From CAZVCJ01 sp964625745 (GTDB taxonomy: Bacteria > Chloroflexota > Anaerolineae > VGOG01), in contig CAZVCJ010000059.1 of the NCBI GenBank assembly GCA_964625745.1, positions 1-22,244 on the forward strand: a stretch of DNA of 22,244 bases, written 5' to 3'. Shown here piece by piece: positions 1 through 8,153 of this stretch. The notes under the pieces were generated by a model. The model saw only the letters and a list, made by a program, of their open reading frames with translations. It did no database searches and had not been told where the DNA came from. Both the position numbers and the translations under genes were made by a program. Position 1 is the first letter of the stretch; every line of letters starts with the position of its first letter.

Positions 1-2
1 TC

Positions 3-113
3 GTCGTGCTGGATAGAGGAGCGGTTGCGGGCGAGTTTTTGACCAAAGACATCACTTTGGATGAGCTTATGGATAAAATGTATCGGGTGGCGCAGACAGG
101 AAGTTTAGACTAA
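3..113 (+). CDS. Sugar ABC transporter ATP-binding protein, 3' end only
   Basis: The first 36 codons visible read VVLDRGAVAGEFLTKDITLD and end in ELMDKMYRVAQTGSLD before a TAA stop. A tail of the form 'GEF..KDITLDELM..MYRVA.TG' is what I know from the C-terminus of CUT2-type (ribose/xylose/galactose class) ATPases, which energise sugar import at the inner face of the membrane. The Walker motifs lie upstream of the window, so the assignment rests on this short tail and on the CUT2-type permease that follows on the same strand. The two genes are about 200 bases apart, the gap being filled by a palindromic repeat, so they are probably still one transport unit. Confidence 0.7.
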   Translation, partial: VVLDRGAVAGEFLTKDITLDELMDKMYRVAQTGSLD

Positions 114-117
114 TGCT

Positions 118-256
118 GTGTCATTGCGAGCGACCGTAGGCCTGCCCTGAGCAATGCCGAAGGGGAGCGAAGCAATCCCCTTCGTCGCGGGCAGGAGATT
201 GCTTCCCTTCGACAAGCTCAGGACAGGCGTCGCTGTGCTCCTCGCAAGCAATGACA
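118..256. repeat. Palindromic intergenic repeat with TCATTGCGAG / CTCGCAAGCAATGA ends
   Basis: The left end GTCATTGCGAG and the right end CTCGC(AAG)CAATGAC are inverted copies. Inside are two shorter units of another family, around 144-164 (CCTGAGC...CGAAGGGG) and 205-228 (CCCTTCGACAAGCTCAGGAC), themselves in opposite orientation. This type of repeat is common in intergenic DNA of many environmental genomes and recurs at 20536-20753. It separates the ATPase tail from the permease start. The region holds no convincing gene. Confidence 0.8.
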
Positions 257-319
257 AGAACAGCTCACTTGAGCGCAACAACGCTTTACAGGGGGACTAC
301 CCAAAAGAAGGGAGAGGAA

Positions 320-1342
320 ATGGCTTCTCGGCTTAAAGATCCAGCAGTGGCTATCAGCCAAAGGCGATTGTGGCAGGGCGGTCTGGCCAGGTCTGCTCGC
401 AGGTATGGGCTGCAGATTGGCATCATCTGTGTCTTTCTGGCCCTCTGGGCACTTTTTATTATCGGAGCGCCCAGGACGTTTCTTTCACCTGAAATCTATG
501 GCGCGTATATGTCTACCATACCGTTCTTCGCTATTATAGCTTTGCCATTGACTATGGTGGTGATCGCGGGGGAGATAGATTTGTCGTTCCCGTCCATCAT
601 GGCGATGGGAGTGCTGGTATTCGTCAATGTTTTTGAGGGAACCGGCAATTTGGTGCTGGCTTTTGTGGCCTGTCTGGTCACGGGATTTCTGGTAGGGTTG
701 TTAAATGGGGTCATCGTGGTCAGGCTGGGAATCCCGTCACTGGTGGCAACTCTTGGTACCCAGTTCTTCTGGAGAGGAGCGGTCCTGGTTATCACAGGCG
801 GCCGCCCCGCTTCCCTCGTGCCCGTGAAAGGAACACTCTTGCGTCACGCCCTGGTGGGTAGGCTGGTACGTTACCTGCCGGCCCAGATGATCTGGGCCAT
901 TATTGTGGCGGTACTCGTGTGGGTCTTTTTGAACCGTCACAAATTCGGAGCGCATGTGTATCTAACCGGGGATAACGAGGAAAGTGCTAGACTGATGGGG
1001 GTTAACGTTGACCGAACGAGAATGCTGGTGTTCGCCTTCGTCGGCCTTGCGTCGGCCTTCGCCGGCCTTTTGGCCAGCCTGGAAGTGAATTATTTCTGGG
1101 TTACTCTGGGCGAGGGGTATCTTCTGAAAACCCTGGCGTCCGTATTCCTGGGCGGTACTTCGGTTTTCGGTGGAACAGGAACTATATTGGGGACGTTTAT
1201 CGGCTGCTTCATCATTGGGGCTATAGAAGCTGGAACTGTGGCAGTAGGTCTGTCAGGGTTCTGGACGCAACTGATCTATGGTTTGATTATCGTCTTGTCT
1301 GTGTCCATGCACTCTGCCCTGAGTCGAAGGCTGGCGCTTTAA
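320..1342 (+). CDS. CUT2-family sugar ABC transporter permease (RbsC-like)
   Basis: This 340-residue, strongly hydrophobic protein belongs to the BPD_transp_2 / RbsC-XylH permease family, the membrane channel of pentose and hexose importers. Visible features are about 8-10 membrane segments, the family stretch 'IAGEIDLSFPSIMAMG' after the second segment, 'GLLNGVIVVRLGIPSLVATLGT' in the middle, 'LTGDNEESARLMGVNVDRTRM', and 'FLGGTSVFGGTGTILGT' near the C-terminus. I chose the ATG at 320 because GGGAGAGG lies just upstream. The in-frame ATG at 251 lies inside the intergenic repeat and would add 23 residues of repeat translation. The ATPase partner lies directly upstream. The binding protein is not in the window, so the substrate is unknown; L-arabinose or galactose would suit the neighbouring enzymes, but that is inference. 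Confidence 0.92.
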   Translation: MASRLKDPAVAISQRRLWQGGLARSARRYGLQIGIICVFLALWALFIIGAPRTFLSPEIYGAYMSTIPFFAIIALPLTMVVIAGEIDLSFPSIMAMGVLVFVNVFEGTGNLVLAFVACLVTGFLVGLLNGVIVVRLGIPSLVATLGTQFFWRGAVLVITGGRPASLVPVKGTLLRHALVGRLVRYLPAQMIWAIIVAVLVWVFLNRHKFGAHVYLTGDNEESARLMGVNVDRTRMLVFAFVGLASAFAGLLASLEVNYFWVTLGEGYLLKTLASVFLGGTSVFGGTGTILGTFIGCFIIGAIEAGTVAVGLSGFWTQLIYGLIIVLSVSMHSALSRRLAL

Positions 1343-1390
1343 CAGCAGGGGATCGTTGAGCCGCCGCGCGACAGGTTAAGTGCTAGGAGG

Positions 1391-1457
1391 TGCCGGCCAG
1401 CCAGGCGCTGCGATCATCGTCGCTGAGGGCGTCAGCTAGCCGGCAGTCGTTTTTTTA
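1391..1457 (+). terminator. Probable rho-independent terminator after the permease
   Basis: TGCCGGCCAGC (1391-1401) pairs with GCTAGCCGGCA (1436-1446) with one mismatch. Three bases later comes a run of T (1450-1457). The loop is long, about 34 bases, so this may act as a processed or dual structure and not a textbook terminator. Confidence 0.5.
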
Positions 1458-1535
1458 GGCATCACCAGGCTTACGATTCACCATCAAGACACAAAGGTTC
1501 GGTTAATATCCAGGTGCTTGTTCCCCCCGAAGACA

Positions 1536-1725
1536 TCGTCACGGGCGCATATACAAATTGGGGGAGTCTTGGGAAAAGAGCATGGCCAGCGCCGGCCGAG
1601 TAGGAGCGAAGCGACGTATCGAGGCCAAGCGGGTTCCCCATAGAGCCGCTCGCTTGATTTCGATACGCTTTGCTACTCAATCGGCGCTCGCTCCCCCAAG
1701 TTTTACATGCGCCCCATCGTCACTA
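1536..1725. repeat. Nested imperfect inverted repeat, about 190 bases
   Basis: Two layers of pairing are visible. The outer arms are 1536-1566 (TCGTCACGGGCGCATATACA...) and 1691-1724, which reads as its reverse complement with a few mismatches and small indels. The inner arms are 1592-1628 (CCGAGTAGGAGCGAAGCG...) and 1648-1684 (CGCTT..TTTCGATACGCTTTGCTACT). The inner arms resemble a dispersed 'GAGTAGCGAAGCGTATCGA' repeat type. No gene is supported here. The element sits between the permease terminator and the URO-D gene, and its right arm overlaps a possible promoter. Confidence 0.7.
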
Positions 1726-1729
1726 TATT
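1702..1729 (+). promoter_or_regulatory. Possible sigma-70 promoter for the URO-D/abfA genes
   Basis: TTTACA (1702-1707), a 16-base spacer and TATATT (1724-1729) each match the consensus at five of six positions. Transcription would begin near 1736, about 28 bases before the next start codon. The -35 box lies in the right arm of the inverted repeat, so the match could be a by-product of that repeat. Confidence 0.4.
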
Positions 1730-1763
1730 TGAGACAGCCGTTGAATACGGGAAGTATTGAAAG

Positions 1764-2771
1764 ATGACAAGGCGAGAAGTCATCAAGCTGGTGCTTGAGG
1801 CCAAACGTCCGCCCTACGTTCCCTGGAACATCGGATTGACCCAAGAAGCACGGGAGAAGCTCCGACAGCACTTTGGTCAATCCGATTTAGAAGATGCGCT
1901 ACAAAACCACTTTCTCAGATTGGGGAGCGACATCGGTTTTTTCACCGATCTCGGCGATGACTGCGTCCAGGACGTTTTTGGAGTGATATGGGATAGGAGT
2001 ATTGACAAGGACATCGGCATCCCCAAGAACTGCGTTTTGCCTCATCCCACCCTCAAAGGCTACGACTTCCCCGATCCCTTGGACCCCCGCTTCTTCGCCG
2101 ATATCCCCGAGCGCATTGAAAAATCCGGTGACCGCTTTCGCGTTTTCCAAATCGGCTTTTCGCTGTGGGAGAGAGCCTGGACCATGCGTGGCTGGGAAAA
2201 CCTGATGATGGATTTCTACGACCATCCCGGTTTTGTCCACGACCTGTTGAACACCATTGCCGATTACAACGTGGCCCAGGTCAAAGAAGCCCTGAAATAC
2301 GACCTTGACGCCGTCTACTTCGGAGATGATTGGGGGATGCAGCGTGGCCTGCAAATGGGGACTGTGATGTGGCACAGGTTCATCTATCCCGTGCTGAAAC
2401 GCATGTATGGTGTCGTGCGTGAAGCAAGCAGGTATGTGATGATTCACTCCTGTGGAGACGTAGACGAGCTCTTCGATGACCTGATCGAGATCGGAGTGAA
2501 TTGCTTCAACCCCTTTCAGCCAGAAGTTATGGACGTGACCTCTCTAATCCAGCAGTATCGTGGTCGCCTGGCCTTTCATGGAGGTCTCTCGACCCAACGT
2601 ACACTGCCCTACGGCTCCAGCGATGATGTCCGCAGGAAGACCGAATACCTGTTGGAACTCGGTGGCGATGGCGGATACATCTTCGCTCCGGCCCACGATG
2701 TGGAGGGGGATGTGCCCCTGGAAAACATGCTTGCTTTCGTCGAAACAGTCCAGCAGCAGCCTGGAATGTAA
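1764..2771 (+). CDS. Uroporphyrinogen decarboxylase (URO-D) superfamily protein, not HemE
   Basis: This 335-residue protein has the (beta/alpha)8 URO-D fold pattern. It has 'DAVYFGDDWGMQRGLQMG' in the middle, then 'YVMIHSCGDVDELFDDLIEIG' with His228 and Cys230, and near the C-terminus 'GGYIFAPAHDVEGDVPLEN'. The HxCG pattern resembles the zinc ligands of corrinoid-dependent methyltransferases (MtaA/MtbA type) in this superfamily and is not typical of true HemE. Homologues of this branch (COG0407) often sit in sugar-use clusters of Chloroflexota and other anaerobes with no proven function. It lies 30 bases before abfA, whose ribosome binding site begins just after this gene's stop, so the two are probably co-transcribed. 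No heme or methyl-transfer genes are nearby. Start ATG is preceded by only a weak GGGAAG. Confidence 0.8.
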   Translation: MTRREVIKLVLEAKRPPYVPWNIGLTQEAREKLRQHFGQSDLEDALQNHFLRLGSDIGFFTDLGDDCVQDVFGVIWDRSIDKDIGIPKNCVLPHPTLKGYDFPDPLDPRFFADIPERIEKSGDRFRVFQIGFSLWERAWTMRGWENLMMDFYDHPGFVHDLLNTIADYNVAQVKEALKYDLDAVYFGDDWGMQRGLQMGTVMWHRFIYPVLKRMYGVVREASRYVMIHSCGDVDELFDDLIEIGVNCFNPFQPEVMDVTSLIQQYRGRLAFHGGLSTQRTLPYGSSDDVRRKTEYLLELGGDGGYIFAPAHDVEGDVPLENMLAFVETVQQQPGM

Positions 2772-2801
2772 ATGAGTTGGAAGAAAGGAGGAAGAGACCA
2801 A

Positions 2802-4301
2802 ATGTCTGCACGCATCAAAATTGACACTGACCGCTGGCTGGGCAGGATCGCTCCGCTCATCTACGGTCAGTTCATCGAGCACCTGGGACGGTGCATCTAC
2901 GGCGGCATCTACGAGCCCTACCCTGAGCCTGTCGAAGGGGAAGGCTCGCCACTGAGCGATGCCCGTGGCTTCCGACTGGATGTGTTGGAGGCCGCCAAAG
3001 GGCTGCGACCGCCGGTCCTGCGCTGGCCGGGCGGCAACTTCGTCTCTGGCTACCATTGGGAGGACGGTATCGGGCCCAAGGACCGGCGGCCACGGCGTCT
3101 GGAACTGGCCTGGCACGCCGAGGAGTCCAATCGCTTCGGCACGGACGAGTTCATCGCCTACTGCCGCGAACTGGGCGCGGAGCCGTACATCTGCATCAAC
3201 CTGGGCACAGGCACGCTGGACGAGGCGCGTAACTGGGTGGAGTACTGCAACGGTACCGCAAACACCCACTACGCCAACCTGCGCCGGCAGAACGGCCACC
3301 CGGAGCCATACCGCGTCAAGTACTGGGGGCTGGGAAACGAGATGTATGGGCCCTGGCAGATGGGGCACAAGCCAGCCGAAGAATCTGCCCGCTACGCGCT
3401 GGAGGCGGCCAAGCTCATGAAGTGGGTCGATCCATCCATACAACTCATCAGTTGTGGTCTGGACGGCCTGAGCGAGTGGGATCGCATCGTGCTGGAGGTG
3501 CTGGCGCCTGTCGTGGATTTCCATAGCATCCACCTCTACACAGGCAGCAGCGACTACTACGCCAACGTCTTTCAGCCGCACCACGCCGGCCGCATGATCG
3601 AGGCGGCGCAAGCGCTCATTGATACTATCCGCTTTCAACAGGGGATCGAGCATCCCATCCGCATCGCCTTTGACGAGTGGAACGTGTGGTTCCGCGAGGA
3701 AGGCGAGGAGGGACGGCTTGAAGAGCGTTACACCTTGACTGATGCGCTGGCAGTAGCCGCTTACCTGAACGAGTTCCAGCGTCACCCCAGGGCCATGGGC
3801 ATGGCCAACCTGGCCCAGATGGTCAACGTGATCGCGCCTATCTTCACCCGGCCGGACGGCCTGTTCCATCAGACGATCTACTATCCGTTGATGCTGTACG
3901 CAGCCCACAGCCAGCCCATCGCGTTGGACGCATGGGTGACGTGTGACACCTATACCTTCCCTGAGGCTCCGAAAGACCGGCGGCTGCGCGGGCCGGGGCC
4001 ATTTCCTTATCTCGATGTGTCGGCCACCCTGTCCGAGGCAGGTGACACGCTGACGTTGGCGGTGATCAACCGGCACCGAGAAGCAGCACTGACAGCGGAG
4101 ATTGACCTGGGCGGGTGGCAGCCAGTCAGCTCGGCGATGGCCTACACGGTCAACGCCGACGATGTGGATGCCACTAACGATTTCGGTCACGAGCGCGTGG
4201 GGGTAGCGGAGAGCAAGGTGGACGTGGCCGCGCATTTCACCTACCAGTTCCCTCCCCACTCGCTGACGATGATGACACTGCAGTCGAGCAATAACTCTTG
4301 A
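2802..4301 (+). CDS. abfA: GH51 alpha-L-arabinofuranosidase, cytoplasmic
   Basis: The 499-residue product removes terminal alpha-L-arabinofuranosyl units from arabinan or arabinogalactan oligosaccharides. GH51 hallmarks are clear: 'GQFIEHLGRCIYGGIY' at the N-terminus, 'LRWPGGNFVSGYHWEDGIGP', the acid/base Glu180 in 'YWGLGNEMYGPW', 'HSIHLYTGSSDYY', and the nucleophile Glu292 in 'IAFDEWNVWF'. The length is normal for AbfA. There is no signal peptide, so it acts on imported oligosaccharides. I chose ATG 2802 because AAAGGAGG sits about ten bases upstream; the ATG at 2772 lacks a site and adds ten charged residues. A short palindromic repeat (2921-2940) is inserted in frame near the N-terminus, giving 'PYPEPVEGE' where relatives run straight from the GGIY region into 'GSPL'. 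The regulator gene begins six bases after the stop once the false gap is removed. Confidence 0.95.
   Translation: MSARIKIDTDRWLGRIAPLIYGQFIEHLGRCIYGGIYEPYPEPVEGEGSPLSDARGFRLDVLEAAKGLRPPVLRWPGGNFVSGYHWEDGIGPKDRRPRRLELAWHAEESNRFGTDEFIAYCRELGAEPYICINLGTGTLDEARNWVEYCNGTANTHYANLRRQNGHPEPYRVKYWGLGNEMYGPWQMGHKPAEESARYALEAAKLMKWVDPSIQLISCGLDGLSEWDRIVLEVLAPVVDFHSIHLYTGSSDYYANVFQPHHAGRMIEAAQALIDTIRFQQGIEHPIRIAFDEWNVWFREEGEEGRLEERYTLTDALAVAAYLNEFQRHPRAMGMANLAQMVNVIAPIFTRPDGLFHQTIYYPLMLYAAHSQPIALDAWVTCDTYTFPEAPKDRRLRGPGPFPYLDVSATLSEAGDTLTLAVINRHREAALTAEIDLGGWQPVSSAMAYTVNADDVDATNDFGHERVGVAESKVDVAAHFTYQFPPHSLTMMTLQSSNNS
2921..2940. repeat. In-frame CCTGAGCCTGTCGAAGG repeat inside abfA
   Basis: CCCTGAGCCTGTCGAAGGGG belongs to the same family as the intergenic units at 205-228 and 22080-22103. 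Here it lies inside coding DNA and is translated as part of 'YPEPVEG'. The frame stays open and both catalytic Glu residues downstream are intact, so the gene is probably functional. Confidence 0.85.
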
Positions 4302-4309
4302 AAGAATAT

Positions 4310-4409
4310 NNNNNNNNNNNNNNNNNNNNNNNNNNNNNNNNNNNNNNNNNNNNNNNNNNNNNNNNNNNNNNNNNNNNNNNNNNNNNNNNNNNNNNNNNNN
4401 NNNNNNNNN
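4310..4409. other. False scaffold gap (100 N) with duplicated 40-base flanks
   Basis: The 40 bases before the gap (4270-4309) are identical to the 40 bases after it (4410-4449). Two contigs that overlap by 40 bases were joined with N and not merged. Removing one copy and the N run gives a continuous abfA-regulator junction with six bases between stop and start. Confidence 0.93.
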
Positions 4410-4447
4410 TGATGACACTGCAGTCGAGCAATAACTCTTGAAAGAAT

Positions 4448-7400
4448 ATGCGCCAAGAAGCTCGTGTACGTCCCACCGTTGGCTTCCTCTCGACCTGGTC
4501 GGTCTACGAGGGCACAGCCATTGATAGCTATAGTCACACGCTCCTCCAGGGGATTTGCGCCGCAGCGCACGAGCAAGACTGTAATCTACTCCTCGGCTGT
4601 GGGATCAGTCTTCCAGCCAGTCCGCGCGCCAGCCGAACCGTTTGGGCGGTGCCGGGCGCAGGCGTGGACTTTGTTCCGGTCGGGCCCTGGAATACCGATG
4701 GGTTGATCGTCATTCCCGACGATCTCTCTGATTCGCAATCCGAGTATGTGCAGGATCTGATCCGTTCGGGCTACCCCGTCGTTCTGACCACAGCCGAAAA
4801 ACCGGGGCCGCTCGTTGCCGTGGACAACGCAGGCGGCATTCGTCAGGCGTTTAACCATCTCTGGCAGCATGGGCATCGGCGCATCGCGTTGATCGCGGGT
4901 AAATCGGGGCGCGGCGGGGACAGCGCGGAACGTCTGTCCGCGTACCGCGAGGCACTGCGCGAAGCGGGCATTGAAGAAGACGCGCGCCTGATCGCCTTCG
5001 GCGAACATCGGCGCGAGGATGGGCGTATCGCCATGCAGCAGATCCTATCCACGGGCGCGCCCTTCACCGCAGTGTTGGCCAGCAACGATCTCTCCTGCCT
5101 GGGCGCGATGGAGGTGCTCCGCGAAGCGGGTCGGCGCATCCCGGACGATGTCGCGGTCATCGGCTTCGACGACATCCTCGACGCGCGTTCACATCTCCCG
5201 CCGCTCACCACCGTTCGGCATCCGACGTTTACGCTGGGTTACCAGACGGTGCTTTCTCTGCTCGACGAGATCGCAGGAAAACGGATAGGCGAGACGCACA
5301 CGCGCGTGCCAACGCAACTCGTCATTCGCCAATCGTGCGGCTGCCGCCCAGAGAGTACGCCGGTCACGACGCTCGTTCCTGCGGCGCCATCGGATCTCGA
5401 AACCGCACAAACCACCCTCGCGCGCGCCATGGCAGAGGCGACGCTCGTCGAAGCGCGGCACAGTACGCGCCAGGAAATTGAGGCCCTGTGTCTGAATCTC
5501 GCCCGCACGTTCACGTCGAGTCTAGGCGGCAACGATCCTGGGCTATTCGACGCTGCGATGCAGCAGCTCTTCGATTGGCTCGAAGTGCATGGCGAAGACG
5601 CCTACGCGTGGCACGCCGCGCTCTCGATCCTGCGTCGCGGGCTGTCCAACCTGCTGCCTCTGATTCCGGGGGCGAATCTCGTTTTCGCCGACACGATGAT
5701 TGACCGCGCCCGCCTCGAAATCGCCGAACAGGCGCAGCGTCAGACGACCGACGCGCTGCTGCAGCATAAGGAGATGGCGAATCGCCTGGGGCTGATGACC
5801 TCGCAGTTGCTTGCCGCGTTCGACGCCTCCGAAAGCGCGAACATTCTGGCTCACCATTTGCCTCAATTGGGGATTCGACACGCCCTCGTCGCGTTGTATT
5901 CGCCGCGGGAAGACGATCCGCTGTCGCAGTGCACGGTCTTGCTCGACGCAGGTTTGCCCGAAAGCGGGGTCGGTCGCCAATTTCCCGTACGGGATTTTCC
6001 ACCGCCGGAACTCTATCCGTCCGATCTCGCCTTTCAACTGGCGATCCTGCCGCTGGTGATTGACGACCACACCACGGGCTTTGTGGCCTTCGGCGCGACG
6101 AATCTTGAACCCTGCGCGGCGATTGTGCATAACCTCGCCTCGGCGCTGCGCACCAGCCGTCTGTATCGCGACGCGCTCGAAGGGCGTCGGCTGGCGGAAG
6201 AGGCGAACCGGCTCAAGAGCCGCTTCCTCTCCACTGTGAGCCATGAGTTGCGCACGCCTCTGAACCTGATCACCGGCCTGAGTGCGGTGCTGTTACAAGA
6301 AGGAGAGCAGGTTGGCTCGGCGAGATGCATGGTGAACCGGGAGGACGTGGAGCACATCTTAACCAGTGCGCAACATCTGGATGGTTTGATCCGCGACGTG
6401 TTGGATTTGGCGCGGAGCGAGGCGGGGCAGTTGAAGCTGGTTTGTGAGCCGCTGCATCTGGCCGAGACCTTGCAGCCGGTGTTGGCGATTGGGCAGCAGT
6501 CGGCGCGTGACAAGGGCCTGTCATGGCGGGCTGAGATTCCTAAGGAGTTGCCGAGAGTATGGGGAGATCGGACGCGCTTACGGCAGGTGATGCTGAACCT
6601 GGTGCACAATGCAGTCAAGTTCACGGCGCGAGGCGAAGTCGCGGTGATCATGACGGTGGAGGACGACCGCGTGATCGTGTCGGTGCAGGACACGGGGTTG
6701 GGTATCCCCCTGGAGGAGCAGGAGGCGATCTTTGACGAGTTCCGGCAATCGGAGCGGACGGCGGCGCGAGGGTACGGCGGCCTGGGGTTGGGACTGGCGA
6801 TCTGCAAGCGACTGGTGGAGCTGCACGGGGGCGAGATCGGCGTGCGTTCCTCCGGGGAGAAAGGCGGGGGTTCGACGTTTTATTTCACGCTACCGGCAAT
6901 GGCACGTCAGCCGGCTTTGCTCGATGCCGAGGTCCCACTGGCTGAGATGCACCAGGTGTTGCTCCTGGTGAAGGATATACAGGGTGGAGGCTTGTTGCGT
7001 GACTACCTGGTACGGCAAGGACTTGAGGTGACAGTGCACCCAGTGGGTGAGGAGGAAGAGGGGGATTGGTTGATGTGGCTCCTGGCAGGGGCACCGGAGG
7101 CGGTGGTGTTGGATCGCGAGGTGGCGTCGGAGCGAGGTTGGAAGATCCTGAAGGTCCTGAAGGGGAATCTGGCAACACAGCATGTGCCGGTGCTGTTCTA
7201 TGCGTTCGCCGGTGACAGCGGCAGGGGCTCGATGCTAGAGATAGACTACTTGACAAAACCGATGGGCACGGCAGAGCTGGCGGAGGCGTTGGCGTGTAAG
7301 GGGCTGCTGGATGGAGAGGAAGATGGGGAGGCAGAAAAGAAGGTTTTGGTAGTGGACGACGAGCCGGGAGTCCTGAAGATGCACGCGCGAATCGTGGAAT

Positions 7401-8047
7401 CGCAGTCGCCGCATTACCGCGTCTTACGGGCGCGGGATGGGCGGGAGGCGCTGGAGGTCATTCGAGAGGAGCATCCCGATTTGGTGCTCCTGGACCTGAT
7501 GATGCCAGAGTTGGATGGGTTCGGGGTTCTGGAGGCGATGCGTGAGGAGGAGATGAGTCGGAACATCCCGGTGATTGTGTTGACGGGGCAGGTGTTGACG
7601 GAGGAGGACATGGCGCGTCTGAACCGTGGCGTGGCGAGCGTGCTGGGGAAGGGTCTGTTCAGTGTGGAGGAGACACTGGGGCATATAGAAGCAACCCTGG
7701 CTCACCGATGCAAGCTGAGCGTCGAGACACAACGGGTTGTGCGGAGGGCTATGGCCTACGTGCATACGCACTACGCAGAGCAGGTTTCGTTGAAAGACAT
7801 AGCCGCCTACGTCGGGCTAAGCGAGCAGCATTTGATTCGGAGCTTTCGAAAGGAGAGCGGCATCACGCCCATTGACTACCTCAAGCGCTATCGGATCAGA
7901 CAGGCCAGGGCATTGTTGGAAGCGGGCGACAAAAGCATTACCGAAGTGGCCTTGGAAGTCGGGTTTTCCGATAGTAGCTATTTCGCCCGCGTATTCCGGC
8001 GCGAGGTAGGGGTGTCGCCTGGTGCCTATCGGGGAGGAGAGCGATAG
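4448..8047 (+). CDS. One-piece sugar-sensing hybrid: LacI-type sensor, histidine kinase, two receivers, AraC HTH
   Basis: This 1199-residue protein shows no membrane segments. Residues ~9-290 form a LacI/PBP1-type sugar-binding domain without its usual N-terminal HTH (motifs 'HRRIALIAGKSG', 'VAVIGFDDI', 'PPLTTVRHP'), closing with 'RQSCGC'. A helical and GAF-like linker follows (~320-580). The kinase core has the H-box His599 in 'STVSHELRTPL', the N-box at ~711-725 'MLNLVHNAVKF', and G-boxes 'VQDTGLGIP' and 'GLGLGLAICKRL'. Receiver 1 (~834-945) is degenerate: its first acidic pair is gone ('LLLVKD'). Receiver 2 (~965-1080) is complete: 'VLVVDDEPG', Asp1016 in 'LLDLMMP', 'VLTG', Lys in 'VLGKG'. 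An AraC HTH pair (~1100-1195) ends the chain with 'SSYFARVFRREVGVSPGAYR'. It would bind a sugar in the cytoplasm, phosphorylate its own receiver and control the surrounding genes. The only start-site signal is a weak GAAAG. Base use changes sharply near 6300. Confidence 0.93.
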   Translation: MRQEARVRPTVGFLSTWSVYEGTAIDSYSHTLLQGICAAAHEQDCNLLLGCGISLPASPRASRTVWAVPGAGVDFVPVGPWNTDGLIVIPDDLSDSQSEYVQDLIRSGYPVVLTTAEKPGPLVAVDNAGGIRQAFNHLWQHGHRRIALIAGKSGRGGDSAERLSAYREALREAGIEEDARLIAFGEHRREDGRIAMQQILSTGAPFTAVLASNDLSCLGAMEVLREAGRRIPDDVAVIGFDDILDARSHLPPLTTVRHPTFTLGYQTVLSLLDEIAGKRIGETHTRVPTQLVIRQSCGCRPESTPVTTLVPAAPSDLETAQTTLARAMAEATLVEARHSTRQEIEALCLNLARTFTSSLGGNDPGLFDAAMQQLFDWLEVHGEDAYAWHAALSILRRGLSNLLPLIPGANLVFADTMIDRARLEIAEQAQRQTTDALLQHKEMANRLGLMTSQLLAAFDASESANILAHHLPQLGIRHALVALYSPREDDPLSQCTVLLDAGLPESGVGRQFPVRDFPPPELYPSDLAFQLAILPLVIDDHTTGFVAFGATNLEPCAAIVHNLASALRTSRLYRDALEGRRLAEEANRLKSRFLSTVSHELRTPLNLITGLSAVLLQEGEQVGSARCMVNREDVEHILTSAQHLDGLIRDVLDLARSEAGQLKLVCEPLHLAETLQPVLAIGQQSARDKGLSWRAEIPKELPRVWGDRTRLRQVMLNLVHNAVKFTARGEVAVIMTVEDDRVIVSVQDTGLGIPLEEQEAIFDEFRQSERTAARGYGGLGLGLAICKRLVELHGGEIGVRSSGEKGGGSTFYFTLPAMARQPALLDAEVPLAEMHQVLLLVKDIQGGGLLRDYLVRQGLEVTVHPVGEEEEGDWLMWLLAGAPEAVVLDREVASERGWKILKVLKGNLATQHVPVLFYAFAGDSGRGSMLEIDYLTKPMGTAELAEALACKGLLDGEEDGEAEKKVLVVDDEPGVLKMHARIVESQSPHYRVLRARDGREALEVIREEHPDLVLLDLMMPELDGFGVLEAMREEEMSRNIPVIVLTGQVLTEEDMARLNRGVASVLGKGLFSVEETLGHIEATLAHRCKLSVETQRVVRRAMAYVHTHYAEQVSLKDIAAYVGLSEQHLIRSFRKESGITPIDYLKRYRIRQARALLEAGDKSITEVALEVGFSDSSYFARVFRREVGVSPGAYRGGER

Positions 8048-8053
8048 CTTGCA

Positions 8054-8153
8054 NNNNNNNNNNNNNNNNNNNNNNNNNNNNNNNNNNNNNNNNNNNNNNN
8101 NNNNNNNNNNNNNNNNNNNNNNNNNNNNNNNNNNNNNNNNNNNNNNNNNNNNN
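8054..8153. other. Scaffold gap (100 N), real size unknown
   Basis: Unlike the gaps at 4310 and 13420, the two flanks share no sequence, so some DNA is truly missing. It removes the start of the receiver gene that follows. Confidence 0.85.

Noticed and set aside
2544..4418. Very long open frame on the minus strand across abfA
   Set aside because: It runs antisense to a clear GH51 gene with both catalytic Glu residues, includes the N run, and has no recognisable domain. It is a GC-rich shadow frame.
4270..4449. 40-base direct repeat as a true tandem or att-like repeat
   Set aside because: The exact identity up to both edges of a 100-N placeholder is explained by an unmerged contig overlap.
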